The translations under genes and the position numbers were made by a program. From the NCBI RefSeq assembly GCF_004795105.1, contig NZ_SSBL01000014.1:111904-175903 (forward strand): DNA of 64,000 bases, in the 5' to 3' direction. Under the pieces are notes generated by a model. That model did no database searches. It was not told the DNA's origin and saw only the letters and a list, made by a program, of their open reading frames with translations. Of this stretch, positions 34,617 to 42,832 are shown piece after piece (positions within the stretch are counted from its first letter, which is position 1; every line of letters starts with the position of its first letter). The stretch comes from Streptomyces sp. A0642. Lineage in GTDB: Bacteria; Actinomycetota; Actinomycetes; Streptomycetales; Streptomycetaceae.

Positions 34617-35935
34617 CGGTCGACGCCTCCCATCACGGGGTCGATGGACGCGACGGCGACGATGACGTCGGCGACCTGGCCGCCCTCGCACATCGCCGCC
34701 ATGGCCTGGAGGTTGGTGAAGGAGGGGTCGCGGAAGTGGACCCGGTAGGGGCGGGTGCCCCCGTCGGAGACGACGTGCACGCCGAGTTCGCCCTTGGGCG
34801 ACTCGACGGCGGTGTACGCCTGTCCGGCCGGGACCCGGAAGCCCTCGGTCACCAGCTTGAAGTGGTGGATCAGGGCCTCCATGGAGGTGCCCATGATCTT
34901 CTTGATGTGGTCGAGCGAGTTGCCGAGTCCGTCCGGTCCGAGCGCGAGCTGCGCGGGCCAGGCGATCTTCTTGTCGGCGACCATGACCGGGCCCGGTGCG
35001 AGCCGGTCGATGCACTGCTCGATGATCCGCAGCGACTGGCGCATCTCCTCCAGGCGGATGAGGAAGCGGCCGTAGGAGTCGCAGCTGTCGGCGGTGGGGA
35101 CGTCGAACTCGTACGTCTCGTACCCGCAGTAGGGATCGCTCTTGCGCAGGTCGTGCGGGAGTCCGGCGGAGCGCAGGATGGGACCGGTGGCGCCGAGCGC
35201 CATGCAGCCGGTGAGGTCGAGGTAGCCGACGTCCTGCATGCGGGCCTTGAAGATGGGGTTGCCGGTGGCGAGTTTGTCGTACTCCGGCAGGTTCTTCTTC
35301 ATGGTCTTCACGAACTCGCGCAGCTGGTCGACCGCGCCCGGGGGCAGGTCCTGGGCGAGTCCCCCGGGGCGGACGAACGCGTGGTTCATCCGCAGGCCGG
35401 TGATCAGCTCGAAGAGATCGAGAACGAGTTCACGATCGCGGAAGCCGTAGATCATGATCGTGGTGGCGCCGAGCTCCATGCCGCCGGTGGCGATGCACAC
35501 CAGGTGCGAGGAGATCCGGTTGAGCTCCATCAGGAGCACGCGCAGGACGGTGGCCCGGTCGGGGATCTGGTCCTCGATGCCGAGGAGCTTCTCGACACCC
35601 AGGCAGTACGCCGTCTCGTTGAAGAAGGGCGTCAGGTAGTCCATGCGCGTGACGAAGGTGGTGCCCTGCGTCCAGTTCCGGAATTCGAGGTTCTTCTCGA
35701 TGCCGGTGTGGAGGTAGCCGATGCCGCAGCGGGCCTCGGTGACGGTCTCGCCGTCGATCTCCAGGATCAGCCGGAGCACTCCGTGCGTGGACGGGTGCTG
35801 GGGACCCATGTTGACGATGATGCGCTCGTCGTCGGACTTGACCGCCGACTCGACGACCTCGTCCCAGTCGCCGCCGGTGACTGTATATACAGTCCCCTCG
35901 GTCGTGGCCCTGGGCGTTGCATGGGGAGTGGTCAT
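34613..35935 (-). CDS. nuoD: NADH-quinone oxidoreductase subunit D
   Basis: A 440-residue peripheral-arm subunit that lines the quinone site, related to [NiFe]-hydrogenase large subunits without the metal. NMGPQHPSTHGVLRLILEIDGE carries the conserved quinone-site His, and GYLHTGIEKNLE and DYLTPFFNETAYCLGVEKLLGI follow. It is separate from NuoC here. Its ATG overlaps the nuoC stop. Confidence 0.96.
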   Translation of the reverse strand: MTTPHATPRATTEGTVYTVTGGDWDEVVESAVKSDDERIIVNMGPQHPSTHGVLRLILEIDGETVTEARCGIGYLHTGIEKNLEFRNWTQGTTFVTRMDYLTPFFNETAYCLGVEKLLGIEDQIPDRATVLRVLLMELNRISSHLVCIATGGMELGATTIMIYGFRDRELVLDLFELITGLRMNHAFVRPGGLAQDLPPGAVDQLREFVKTMKKNLPEYDKLATGNPIFKARMQDVGYLDLTGCMALGATGPILRSAGLPHDLRKSDPYCGYETYEFDVPTADSCDSYGRFLIRLEEMRQSLRIIEQCIDRLAPGPVMVADKKIAWPAQLALGPDGLGNSLDHIKKIMGTSMEALIHHFKLVTEGFRVPAGQAYTAVESPKGELGVHVVSDGGTRPYRVHFRDPSFTNLQAMAAMCEGGQVADVIVAVASIDPVMGGVDR

Positions 35936-36642
35936 CAGGAGTACGACCTCCGCTGGTCCGGAGCCGGGATCTGGGCGCCCTTGTACTCGACGGCGATGCC
36001 GCCGAGCGGATAGTCCTTGCGCTGCGGGAAGCCCTGCCAGTCGTCCGGCATCATGATCCGGGTGAGGGCGGGGTGCCCGTCGAAGACGAGCCCGAAGAAG
36101 TCGTACGTCTCGCGCTCGTGCCAGTCGTTGGTCGGGTAGACCGGGACGAGCGACGGGATGTGCCGGTCGTCGTCCGGCGCGGACACCTCCAGCCGGATGA
36201 GCCGGCCGTGGGTGATCGAGCGCAGGTGGTAGACGGCGTGCAGCTCGCGTCCCTTGTCACCGGGGAAGTGGACGCCGCTCACCCCGGTACAGAGCTCGAA
36301 GCGCAGGGCCGGGTCGTCGCGCAGGGTCCGGGCGACGGCGGGCAGGTGCTCGCGGGCGATGTGGAAGGTGAGCTCGTCGCGGTCGACGACCGTCTTCTCG
36401 ATGGCGTTCTCGGGGAGCAGGCCCTGTTCCTCCAGGGCCCCTTCGAGTTCGTCGGCCACCTCGTCGAACCAGCCGCCGTACGGGCGCGAGGTGGCGCCCG
36501 GCAGGGCGATGGTGCGGACGAGCCCGCCGTAGCCCGAGGTGTCGCCGCCGTTCTCGGCGCCGAACATGCCCTTGCGTACGCCGATGACCTCGCCGTGCTC
36601 GTCGCGCGGGGCGGGGACGTTGCCGTTGTCGTTCTCGCTCAC
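35935..36642 (-). CDS. nuoC: NADH-quinone oxidoreductase subunit C
   Basis: A 235-residue subunit. The core is HAVYHLRSITHGRLIRLEVSAPDDD...YPTNDWHERETYDFFGLVFDGHPALTRIMMPDDW, the family signature for the 30-kDa subunit that clasps NuoD and NuoI. A hydrophilic N-terminal extension of about 50 residues precedes it. It overlaps nuoB by 4 nt. Confidence 0.94.
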   Translation of the reverse strand: MSENDNGNVPAPRDEHGEVIGVRKGMFGAENGGDTSGYGGLVRTIALPGATSRPYGGWFDEVADELEGALEEQGLLPENAIEKTVVDRDELTFHIAREHLPAVARTLRDDPALRFELCTGVSGVHFPGDKGRELHAVYHLRSITHGRLIRLEVSAPDDDRHIPSLVPVYPTNDWHERETYDFFGLVFDGHPALTRIMMPDDWQGFPQRKDYPLGGIAVEYKGAQIPAPDQRRSYS

Positions 36643-37193
36643 CGGAGCAGCCCCTTCATCTCGATCAGGGGCAGTGCGTTCAGCGCCGCTTCCTCCGCCT
36701 CGCGGGCGGCCTCCTCGGCGTTGACTCCGAGCTTGGAGCCCTGGATCTTCTGGTGCAGCTTGAGGATCGCGTCCATCAGCATCTCGGGCCGCGGCGGGCA
36801 GCCCGGCAAATAGATATCAACCGGGACAATATGATCAACACCTTGAACAATGGCGTAATTGTTGAACATTCCGCCGGATGACGCGCAAACGCCCATGGAG
36901 ATGACCCACTTGGGGTTCGGCATCTGGTCGTAGACCTGCCGCAGGACGGGCGCCATCTTCTGGCTGACCCGTCCCGCCACGATCATCAGGTCCGCCTGCC
37001 GCGGCGATCCGCGGAAGACCTCCATGCCGAACCGGGCCAGGTCGTAGCGCCCGGCCCCGGTCGTCATCATCTCGATGGCGCAGCAGGCGAGGCCGAAGGT
37101 GGCCGGGAAGACGGAGGACTTCCGTACCCAGCCGGCGGCCTGCTCCACGGTGGTCAGCACGAAGCCGCTGGGCAGCTTCTCTTCGAGTCCCAT
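36639..37193 (-). CDS. nuoB: NADH-quinone oxidoreductase subunit B (cluster N2)
   Basis: A 184-residue subunit that binds the terminal cluster N2. The four ligands are Cys37 and Cys38 (LACCAIEMM), Cys103 (GVCASSGG) and Cys132 (PGCPPRPE). It hands electrons to quinone with NuoD. Codons for about residues 112-129 are strikingly A/T-ending (ATT, GTT, CAA, GAT, CAT, TAT, TTG), unlike the rest of the gene; see findings. It lies 17 nt after nuoA. Confidence 0.96.
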   Translation of the reverse strand: MGLEEKLPSGFVLTTVEQAAGWVRKSSVFPATFGLACCAIEMMTTGAGRYDLARFGMEVFRGSPRQADLMIVAGRVSQKMAPVLRQVYDQMPNPKWVISMGVCASSGGMFNNYAIVQGVDHIVPVDIYLPGCPPRPEMLMDAILKLHQKIQGSKLGVNAEEAAREAEEAALNALPLIEMKGLLR

Positions 37194-37210
37194 ATGTGCC
37201 CCTCAGCCCC

Positions 37211-37570
37211 TCAGTCCCATTCCAGGCCGCCGCGACGCCACACATACGCGTAGGCGACGAAGACGGTGAGCACGAAGATCAGCATCTCGACGAGCCCGAA
37301 GATCCCGAGGGCGTCGAAGGTGACGGCCCAGGGATAGAGGAAGACGATCTCGATGTCGAAGACGATGAAGAGCATCGCCGTCAGGTAGTACTTGATGGGA
37401 AAACGGCCGCCTCCGGCTGGAGTCGGGGTGGGTTCGATACCGCACTCGTACGCTTCGAGCTTCGCCCGGTTGTACCGCTTGGGGCCGATAAGCGTGGCAC
37501 TGACCACGGAGAAGATCGCAAACCCTGCCCCGAGGGCGCCGAGCACGAGGATGGGCGCGTAGGCATTCAC
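37211..37570 (-). CDS. nuoA: NADH-quinone oxidoreductase subunit A
   Basis: A 119-residue three-span subunit and the first gene of the operon. The conserved loop YECGIEPTPTPAGGGRFPIKYYLTAMLFIVFDIEIVFLYPWAV is intact, including the Cys of the quinone-site loop. The GTG at 37570 follows GGAG. A Rex-type operator is centred about 90 bp upstream. Confidence 0.95.
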   Translation of the reverse strand: MNAYAPILVLGALGAGFAIFSVVSATLIGPKRYNRAKLEAYECGIEPTPTPAGGGRFPIKYYLTAMLFIVFDIEIVFLYPWAVTFDALGIFGLVEMLIFVLTVFVAYAYVWRRGGLEWD

Positions 37571-37651
37571 GCTCCTCGCTCCTTCCAGTCGTCCTTGACC
37601 GTTGGACCGCATCGGGCGACCTTGCTCGCCACCTCACCAAGATCGTGCATA

Positions 37652-37667
37652 TGTGAGGCAGTTCACA
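37652..37667 (-). promoter_or_regulatory. Rex-type redox operator upstream of nuoA
   Basis: TGTGAGGCAGTTCACA keeps both TGTGA/TCACA arms of the Streptomyces Rex operator (TGTGAACGCGTTCACA) and agrees at 12 of 16 positions; only the four central positions differ. Rex binds when NADH is low and represses respiratory genes, including nuo in S. coelicolor. Distance to the nuoA start is 82 bp. Confidence 0.75.
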
Positions 37668-37702
37668 AGCCCGACTGCCCCGCATCCTATGCCTGCCACC
37701 CT

Positions 37703-37716
37703 GTGATCTGTGACAC
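37703..37716. promoter_or_regulatory. Crp-type site (nuoA side)
   Basis: GTGATCTGTGACAC fits the Streptomyces Crp pattern GTG-N6-GNCAC exactly. It lies 36 bp upstream of the Rex-type site and could join cAMP signalling to nuo expression. Confidence 0.5.
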
Positions 37717-37925
37717 GGGGTACGACAACGTCTTTGTGATCTCCACCACCTGACGAACGATCATGAAGTCGGATGAGCGGTGATCTTCGTACACGAAGCG
37801 GCCGAGTGATCACGAGACGTGACATCTCCTGCCGTTACCGCTGGTCAAAAGGGTGGCGCACTATCAAGCAGTGGCGCATGAAGCCAAATTGGCGATGGAC
37901 GCGATCCGGTGATAAAGGGATCTGT

Positions 37926-37947
37926 CCCCCTCCGGGCGAGGAGGGGG
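37926..37947 (+). other. Stable hairpin in the divergent region
   Basis: CCCCCTCC (37926-37933), loop GGGCGA, GGAGGGGG (37940-37947) form a perfect 8-bp GC stem. It may be a terminator or part of a long leader. Function unknown. Confidence 0.4.
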
Positions 37948-38099
37948 TCACTCGCGCGGGGGTTCACGCGGAACGAAGTGGACGCATGCCGACATCGATC
38001 CTCTATCGGGCGAATGGCTCACCATGGGCGGCCCGTTCCCCGTCCGCACGACCCTTCGCGCGCGAGGCCCTCGTATGCCCTTCACCCGGAGACCACACT

Positions 38100-38113
38100 G
38101 TGACCTGCGTCAC
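38100..38113. promoter_or_regulatory. Crp-type site (NlpC/P60 side)
   Basis: GTGACCTGCGTCAC matches GTG-N6-GNCAC and is nearly palindromic (GTGAC/GTCAC). It lies about 240 bp before the NlpC/P60 start. Crp is known to act on cell-wall hydrolase genes in Streptomyces germination. Confidence 0.55.
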
Positions 38114-38351
38114 CCGACCGGGGTCTCCAGAGAAGCGGGCTTGGCCAACGGTGTGAACGGATGGTAAGCGGCGGGCAATTCGGGCGTATTACCGATAACC
38201 CGTGATCACGGCCGCAATCACGTATGCCCGTTTTGTCCGTTACGGCGTCAATAAAGGGCCCCAGAAAGCGGATTCACAGATTCCGGACGTAACTGTGTCG
38301 CAACACACGTTTCTTGATGGGACCCCTGAGGCCCTGATAGCGCTAGTACCC

Positions 38352-39197
38352 ATGTCCCACACCGCTCTCATACCCAGCCACCGGAAGCCCCGCCGAAACG
38401 CCTCGAAGACGGCGCTGCGGGCCGGAGTTGCCGGTGGCGTCCTCAGCACCATCGCCGTCGCAGGCGCTGCAGGCCCGGCCCAGGCCGAGCCGGTGACCCA
38501 GACCATCGAGATGCCCACCATCACGGCCGGGCTCTCCCCCGCCGTCGCGGCGTCCGCGGAGGCCACGCAGCAGGTCGCCCTGGACCTGGAGACGCAGGCC
38601 CACGAGGAGGCAGCGGCCACCGCCGCCGCCAAGGACGCCAAGAAGGCCAAGGCCGAGGCTGTCCGCAAGGCCGAGGCCAAGAAGAAGGCCGAAGCCAAGG
38701 CGAAGGCCGAGGCCGAGGCCAAGGCGGAAGCCGCCGAGCGCGCCTCCCGCGCCGCCGCGCGCACGACGCTGAGCGCCTCCACCGGCTCGTCCTCGTCGGG
38801 CTCCTCGTCGTCCGCGACGCCGTCGTACACCTCCACCGCCACGGGCTCCGCGGCCGCCGTCGTCGCGTTCGCGCAGGCGCAGATCGGCGACGCGTACGTG
38901 TCCGGCGGCACCGGCCCCAACTCCTGGGACTGCTCCGGCCTCGTCCAGGCCGCGTTCCGCTCGGTGAACATCGACCTGCCCCGCGTCTCGCAGAGCCAGT
39001 CGACCGCGGGCACCCAGGTCTCCCTGAGCAACCTCCAGCCGGGCGACATCCTGTACTGGGGCGGCGCGGGCAGCGCGTACCACGTCGGGATCTACGTGGG
39101 CGGCGGCCAGTTCGTCGGGGCACAGAACTCCTCCACCGGTGTGGTGCAGAAGTCCCTGGACTACGACCCGCCGTCGGGCGCGGTCCGCGTCCTCTGA
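38352..39197 (+). CDS. Secreted NlpC/P60-family peptidoglycan hydrolase
   Basis: A 281-residue secreted enzyme. The signal peptide runs to about residue 47 (ending AGPAQA). A Lys/Ala/Glu coiled coil of about 50 residues follows (AKKAKAEAVRKAEAKKKAEA region), then a Ser/Thr linker, then the NlpC/P60 domain from about residue 170 with catalytic Cys in WDCSGLVQAAF and His in YHVGIYVGGG. It would cleave stem peptides of peptidoglycan during growth or spore germination. The start at 38352 gives the normal signal peptide; there is no clear ribosome site. It is divergent from nuoA and may be Crp-controlled. Confidence 0.9.
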   Translation: MSHTALIPSHRKPRRNASKTALRAGVAGGVLSTIAVAGAAGPAQAEPVTQTIEMPTITAGLSPAVAASAEATQQVALDLETQAHEEAAATAAAKDAKKAKAEAVRKAEAKKKAEAKAKAEAEAKAEAAERASRAAARTTLSASTGSSSSGSSSSATPSYTSTATGSAAAVVAFAQAQIGDAYVSGGTGPNSWDCSGLVQAAFRSVNIDLPRVSQSQSTAGTQVSLSNLQPGDILYWGGAGSAYHVGIYVGGGQFVGAQNSSTGVVQKSLDYDPPSGAVRVL

Positions 39198-39230
39198 GTT
39201 CACGGATTCACAAGCGCCTCGGCGCACGGT

Positions 39231-39270
39231 GAAGGGCCGTCGCTCCCCCGCTCGGGAGCGACGGCCCTTC
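39231..39270 (+). terminator. Terminator of the NlpC/P60 gene
   Basis: GAAGGGCCGTCGCTCCC (39231-39247) and its exact complement (39254-39270) form a 17-bp stem with loop CCGCTC, 34 bp past the stop codon. Confidence 0.92.
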
Positions 39271-39403
39271 GCCGTTCCCGGCGGCTTCCCGACGTCACCC
39301 CCGGCGCCGGCGGGTGACGTCGCGAACCCGCCGGACTCCGTCCGCCTGCGCTTGTGAACTGGGGCGAACAGCCCCCGCGTCACCGAGCACAGGACGGCCC
39401 ACC

Positions 39404-40627
39404 ATGTCCACGACGGCCACCCCCCGCGACGACATCCCCTCCCGCACGCCCTTACGCGGCCGCCTGGCCGTGCTCTCCGTGACGCTGGGCATCTTCGCCG
39501 TCGTCACCACGGAGATCCTGCCGATCGGTCTGCTGACGCCGATCGGGGCCGACTTCGCCGTCGCGGACGGCACGGCGGGCCTGATGATGACGATGCCGGG
39601 CCTCCTCGCGGCCGTCGCCGCCCCGGTGGTGACCCTCGCGACGGCCCGCGCCGACCGGCGGCTGATGCTCGGCGCCTTCGTCCTGCTGCTGGCGGTGGCC
39701 GACTTCCTCACCGCCGCCGCGACGGCCTACTGGGTGGTGCTGCTCGCCCGGGTCCTGGTCGGCGTCACCATCGGCGGTTTCTGGTCGGTCGGCGTCGGTC
39801 TGGCCGCCCGCCTGGTCCCCGCCCGGTCCGCCGGGCGTGCGACCGCGGTCGTCTTCGCCGCCGTGCCCCTCGGTTCCGTGCTCGGCGTCCCCGCCGGCAC
39901 CCTCATCGGCGATCTGGCCGGCTGGCGCACCGCGTTCGTCACGATGGGTCTGCTGTCGGCGGGCGTGCTGGCCCTGCTGCTCCTGACCCTGCCCGCCCTG
40001 CCGCCGGAACAGGTCACCCGCCCCGCCGTGCTCCGCGACCTGCTGCGGGAGCCGGGCACCGGGTTCGCGCTGCTGACGACGTTCCTCGTCGTACTGGCGC
40101 ATTTCGGTACGTACACCTACGTCACGCCGTTCCTGCGGGAGGTCACCCACGCCGGCCCGGGGACGGTCACCGGCTTCCTGCTCGTCTACGGGTGCGCGGG
40201 CGTGGCCGGCAACTTCCTCGGGGGCGCCCTCGTGACGCGCCGCCCGCACGCCACGTTCGGGGCGGCCGCCGCGCTGATCGCGCTCGCCACGGCGCTCCTG
40301 CCCTTCCTCGGCCGGTCCGAGGCGGGCGCGCTGGCGCTCCTCGTCCTCTGGGGCCTCGGCTACGGCGCGGTGCCGGTCTGCTCGCAGAACTGGTTCGCCC
40401 GTGCGGCGACCCGTACGCCCGAGGCGGCCTCGGTCCTGTTCACCGCGTCCTTCCAGGCGACGATCGCCATCGGCGCGCTGGCGGGCGGTTTCGTGGTCGA
40501 CCACGCCACCCTCCCCGCGGTCATGGCGCTCGGCGCCGCGACCGCGGGTCTGGTGTCGCTCGCCGCCCGGATCCACTTCGTACGGGCGCGGTCTACGCCC
40601 GGGGCGCGACCTTCGTCAGGCCGTTGA
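39404..40627 (+). CDS. MFS transporter (AraJ/chloramphenicol-resistance-like) with a TTA codon
   Basis: A 407-residue, 12-span drug/sugar exporter. The first helix TLGIFAVVTTEILPIGLLTPI and the A-motif-like ARADRRLMLGAF match the AraJ/YdhP group; VGVTIGGFWSVGVGLAARLVP follows. Leu17 is encoded by TTA (39452-39454), the only in-frame TTA I saw in any gene here, so translation should depend on the bldA tRNA and be favoured late in development. The ATG at 39404 has only a weak AGGAC site. A GGGGC-GAACA-GCCCC hairpin (39361-39375) lies upstream. The 3' end overlaps the convergent menJ-like gene by 35 bp. Confidence 0.87.
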   Translation: MSTTATPRDDIPSRTPLRGRLAVLSVTLGIFAVVTTEILPIGLLTPIGADFAVADGTAGLMMTMPGLLAAVAAPVVTLATARADRRLMLGAFVLLLAVADFLTAAATAYWVVLLARVLVGVTIGGFWSVGVGLAARLVPARSAGRATAVVFAAVPLGSVLGVPAGTLIGDLAGWRTAFVTMGLLSAGVLALLLLTLPALPPEQVTRPAVLRDLLREPGTGFALLTTFLVVLAHFGTYTYVTPFLREVTHAGPGTVTGFLLVYGCAGVAGNFLGGALVTRRPHATFGAAAALIALATALLPFLGRSEAGALALLVLWGLGYGAVPVCSQNWFARAATRTPEAASVLFTASFQATIAIGALAGGFVVDHATLPAVMALGAATAGLVSLAARIHFVRARSTPGARPSSGR

Positions 40628-41876
40628 TGATGCGGTCCATCGCGTCGCCGCCCGTCGGGTCGGTGAGGTTGGCGAGCATCTTCAGCGTGAACTTCATCAG
40701 CAGGGGGTGCGTGAGGCCGCGCTGGGCCGCGATCTTCATGACCCGCGGGTTGCCGATCAGCTTCACGAAGGCGCGGCCCATCGTGTAGTAGCCGCCGTAG
40801 GTCTCCTTGAGCACCTTCGGGTAGTTGTTCAGCGCCAGTTCGCGCTGGGCCGGGGTCGCGCGGGCGTGCGCCTGGACGATGACGTCCGCGGCGATCTGGC
40901 CCGACTCCATGGCGTACGCGATGCCTTCGCCGTTGAACGGGTTGACCATGCCGCCCGCGTCACCGACGAGCAGCAGGCCCTTGGTGTAGTGCGGCTGGCG
41001 GTTGAAGGCCATCGGCAGTGCGGCGCCGCGGATCGGCATCGTCATGTTGTCGGGGGTGTAGCCCCAGTCCTCCGGCATGGAGGCGCACCACGCCTTGAGG
41101 ACCTCGCGCCAGTCCAGCTCCTTGAAGGCGGAGGAGGAGTTGAGGATGCCCAGACCGACGTTGGACGTGCCGTCGCCCATGCCGAAGATCCAGCCGTAAC
41201 CGGGCAGCAGCCGCTCCTCGGCCCCGCGCCGGTCCCAGAGCTCCAGCCAGGACTCGAGGTAGTCGTCGTCGTGGCGGGGCGAGGTGAAGTACGTACGGAC
41301 CGCGACACCCATCGGGCGGTCCTCGCGGCGGTGCAGGCCCATCGCGACGGACAGCCGGGTCGAGTTGCCGTCGGCGGCGACGACGAGGGGGGCGTGGAAG
41401 GTGACCGGGGTCTTCTCCTCGCCGAGCTTCGCGTGCACGCCGGTGATGCGGCCCGTGCGCTCGTCCTTGACGGGCGCACCGACGTTGCAGCGCTCGTACA
41501 GCCGCGCGCCGGCCTTCTGCGCCTGGCGGGCCAGCTGCTCGTCGAAGTCGTCGCGCTTGCGGACCAGTCCGTAGTCCGGGTACGAGGCGAGATCCGGCCA
41601 GTCCAGCTGGAGCCGGACGCCGCCGCCGATGATGCGCAGGCCCTTGTTGCGCAGCCAGCCCGCTTCTTCGGAGATGTCGATGCCCATGGAGACGAGCTGC
41701 TTGGTGGCGCGCGGCGTGAGGCCGTCGCCGCAGACCTTCTCGCGCGGGAAGGCGGTCTTCTCCAGGAGGAGGACGTCGAGTCCGGCCTTGGCGAGGTAGT
41801 AAGCGGTGGTGGAGCCGGCTGGGCCCGCTCCCACGACGATCACGTCCGCGCTGTGTTCGGAGAGGGGCTCGGTCAC
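40593..41876 (-). CDS. FAD-dependent geranylgeranyl/menaquinone reductase-like protein (MenJ-like)
   Basis: A 427-residue flavoprotein of the geranylgeranyl reductase family. FAD motif VIVVGAGPAGSTTAYYL, CGDGLTPRA, then GYGWIFGMGDGTSNVGLGIL and LLVGDAGGMVNPFNGEGIAYAMESG are the family marks. In mycobacteria MenJ partly saturates the menaquinone side chain and is encoded next to menG and a prenyl synthase; here menG lies 1 kb away and the prenyl synthase is elsewhere in the window. I chose the GTG at 41876, 8 nt after GGGAG. The 3' end overlaps the MFS gene. Confidence 0.83.
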   Translation of the reverse strand: MTEPLSEHSADVIVVGAGPAGSTTAYYLAKAGLDVLLLEKTAFPREKVCGDGLTPRATKQLVSMGIDISEEAGWLRNKGLRIIGGGVRLQLDWPDLASYPDYGLVRKRDDFDEQLARQAQKAGARLYERCNVGAPVKDERTGRITGVHAKLGEEKTPVTFHAPLVVAADGNSTRLSVAMGLHRREDRPMGVAVRTYFTSPRHDDDYLESWLELWDRRGAEERLLPGYGWIFGMGDGTSNVGLGILNSSSAFKELDWREVLKAWCASMPEDWGYTPDNMTMPIRGAALPMAFNRQPHYTKGLLLVGDAGGMVNPFNGEGIAYAMESGQIAADVIVQAHARATPAQRELALNNYPKVLKETYGGYYTMGRAFVKLIGNPRVMKIAAQRGLTHPLLMKFTLKMLANLTDPTGGDAMDRIINGLTKVAPRA

Positions 41877-41973
41877 GGTCGGATCTCCCGAAGACTCGAA
41901 ATCGCGTGCCGCGCGGCACATGTCCCGTGCAGTCTATGGGGGCCTGCTGATCAACCGTCCGAAGGGCTCCCCG

Positions 41974-42498
41974 ATGTCGCTCGCACCTCCCGCACTCCCC
42001 GTCGTACAGCTGCGCGTCCCCACCGACGAGGACGCCGTGGCCTGGCACCGCGTCTTCGACGACCCGGAGGTGATGGAGTTCTTCGGCGGTACGTCCGACG
42101 AGTTGTCGATGTACGAGGAGTGGACCGCCCGCCAGCGCCGGCACGACGCGGAACTCGGCTACTGCCTGTGGACCGTGCTCGACGGCGACGGCGAGGTGCT
42201 CGGCTTCACGGGGGCGCAGCCGTGGCCGCACGACGCGTACGGGCCCGTGGGCGAGACCGAGATCGGCTGGCGGCTGGCCCGGCGGGCCTGGGGCCGCGGC
42301 TACGCGACCGCGGCGGCGCGCCTCACGCTGGAGCGACTGCGTGCGGCGGGTGTGGAGCGGGTGGTCGCGACGATCGACGCGCGCAACGAACGGTCGATCG
42401 CCGTGGCCGGCCGCCTCGGGATGGACCGGGCGGAGAGCTTCACGACGCCGCGGGCGGGCCAGGAGGCGTGGTGTTTCCGGCTGGAGCTGAACCGGTGA
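41974..42498 (+). CDS. GNAT-family N-acetyltransferase
   Basis: A 174-residue acetyltransferase of the RimJ/RimL-like branch. The acetyl-CoA loop is RRAWGRGYATAAARLTLERL and a second conserved piece is VVATIDARNERSIAVAGRLGM. The substrate is not predictable. It is divergent from the menJ-like gene and followed by a bidirectional terminator. Confidence 0.88.
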   Translation: MSLAPPALPVVQLRVPTDEDAVAWHRVFDDPEVMEFFGGTSDELSMYEEWTARQRRHDAELGYCLWTVLDGDGEVLGFTGAQPWPHDAYGPVGETEIGWRLARRAWGRGYATAAARLTLERLRAAGVERVVATIDARNERSIAVAGRLGMDRAESFTTPRAGQEAWCFRLELNR

Positions 42499-42832
42499 CG
42501 GCCCGGGGGTGACGCGGGGCGTGGCCGGCGTCAGCGGTTCATCAGGGCCAGCCCCGAATCCTCCGGTTCCCGGCGCACCGTTGTCACGGCGGGTGTCTAC
42601 GCCGGTGCGGGGGCGGCAGCCGGCCCGGCGCCGGCTGCCGGGGCATGGGGGGGCGTTTGCCGCGTAGGGCCCCGGTGCCGCTGTACGCGCGCGAGGAGCC
42701 GCCCCCGTCGGTCGCGGCGGGGCGCAACGCAACACCGCGCCGCCGGCCCCCGGCAGACCGAACGGCTGCACCTCCGGGAGCGCACCGGATGTCACCGGCC
42801 GGGCGATCCCGCCGTGGACGAGCAGCCCGGTC
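42499..42832. terminator. Convergent intergenic region with a bidirectional terminator
   Basis: GGCAGCCGGC (42615-42624) pairs with GCCGGCTGCC (42630-42639) in a perfect 10-bp stem. It lies between the GNAT gene (plus) and menG (minus) and should stop both. The rest of the 334-bp region shows no gene I can support. Confidence 0.75.

Larger units (their letters stand above)
37571..38351. promoter_or_regulatory. Divergent control region between nuoA and the NlpC/P60 gene
   Basis: This 781-bp non-coding region controls the nuo operon (leftward) and the cell-wall hydrolase (rightward). It holds a Rex-type site, two Crp-type sites and a strong hairpin, listed separately. The 10-bp palindrome CGTGATCACG (38201-38210), a second GTGATCAC (37806-37813) and the near-palindrome TTCGTACACGAA (about 37788-37799) are also present. 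I found no coding frame with Streptomyces-like codon use and no c-di-AMP riboswitch core. Confidence 0.6.

Noticed and set aside
37571..38351. c-di-AMP (ydaO) riboswitch before the NlpC/P60 gene
   Set aside because: Known for some Streptomyces cell-wall hydrolases, but I could not find the conserved core (for example the CAGCTAACC-type 3' segment).
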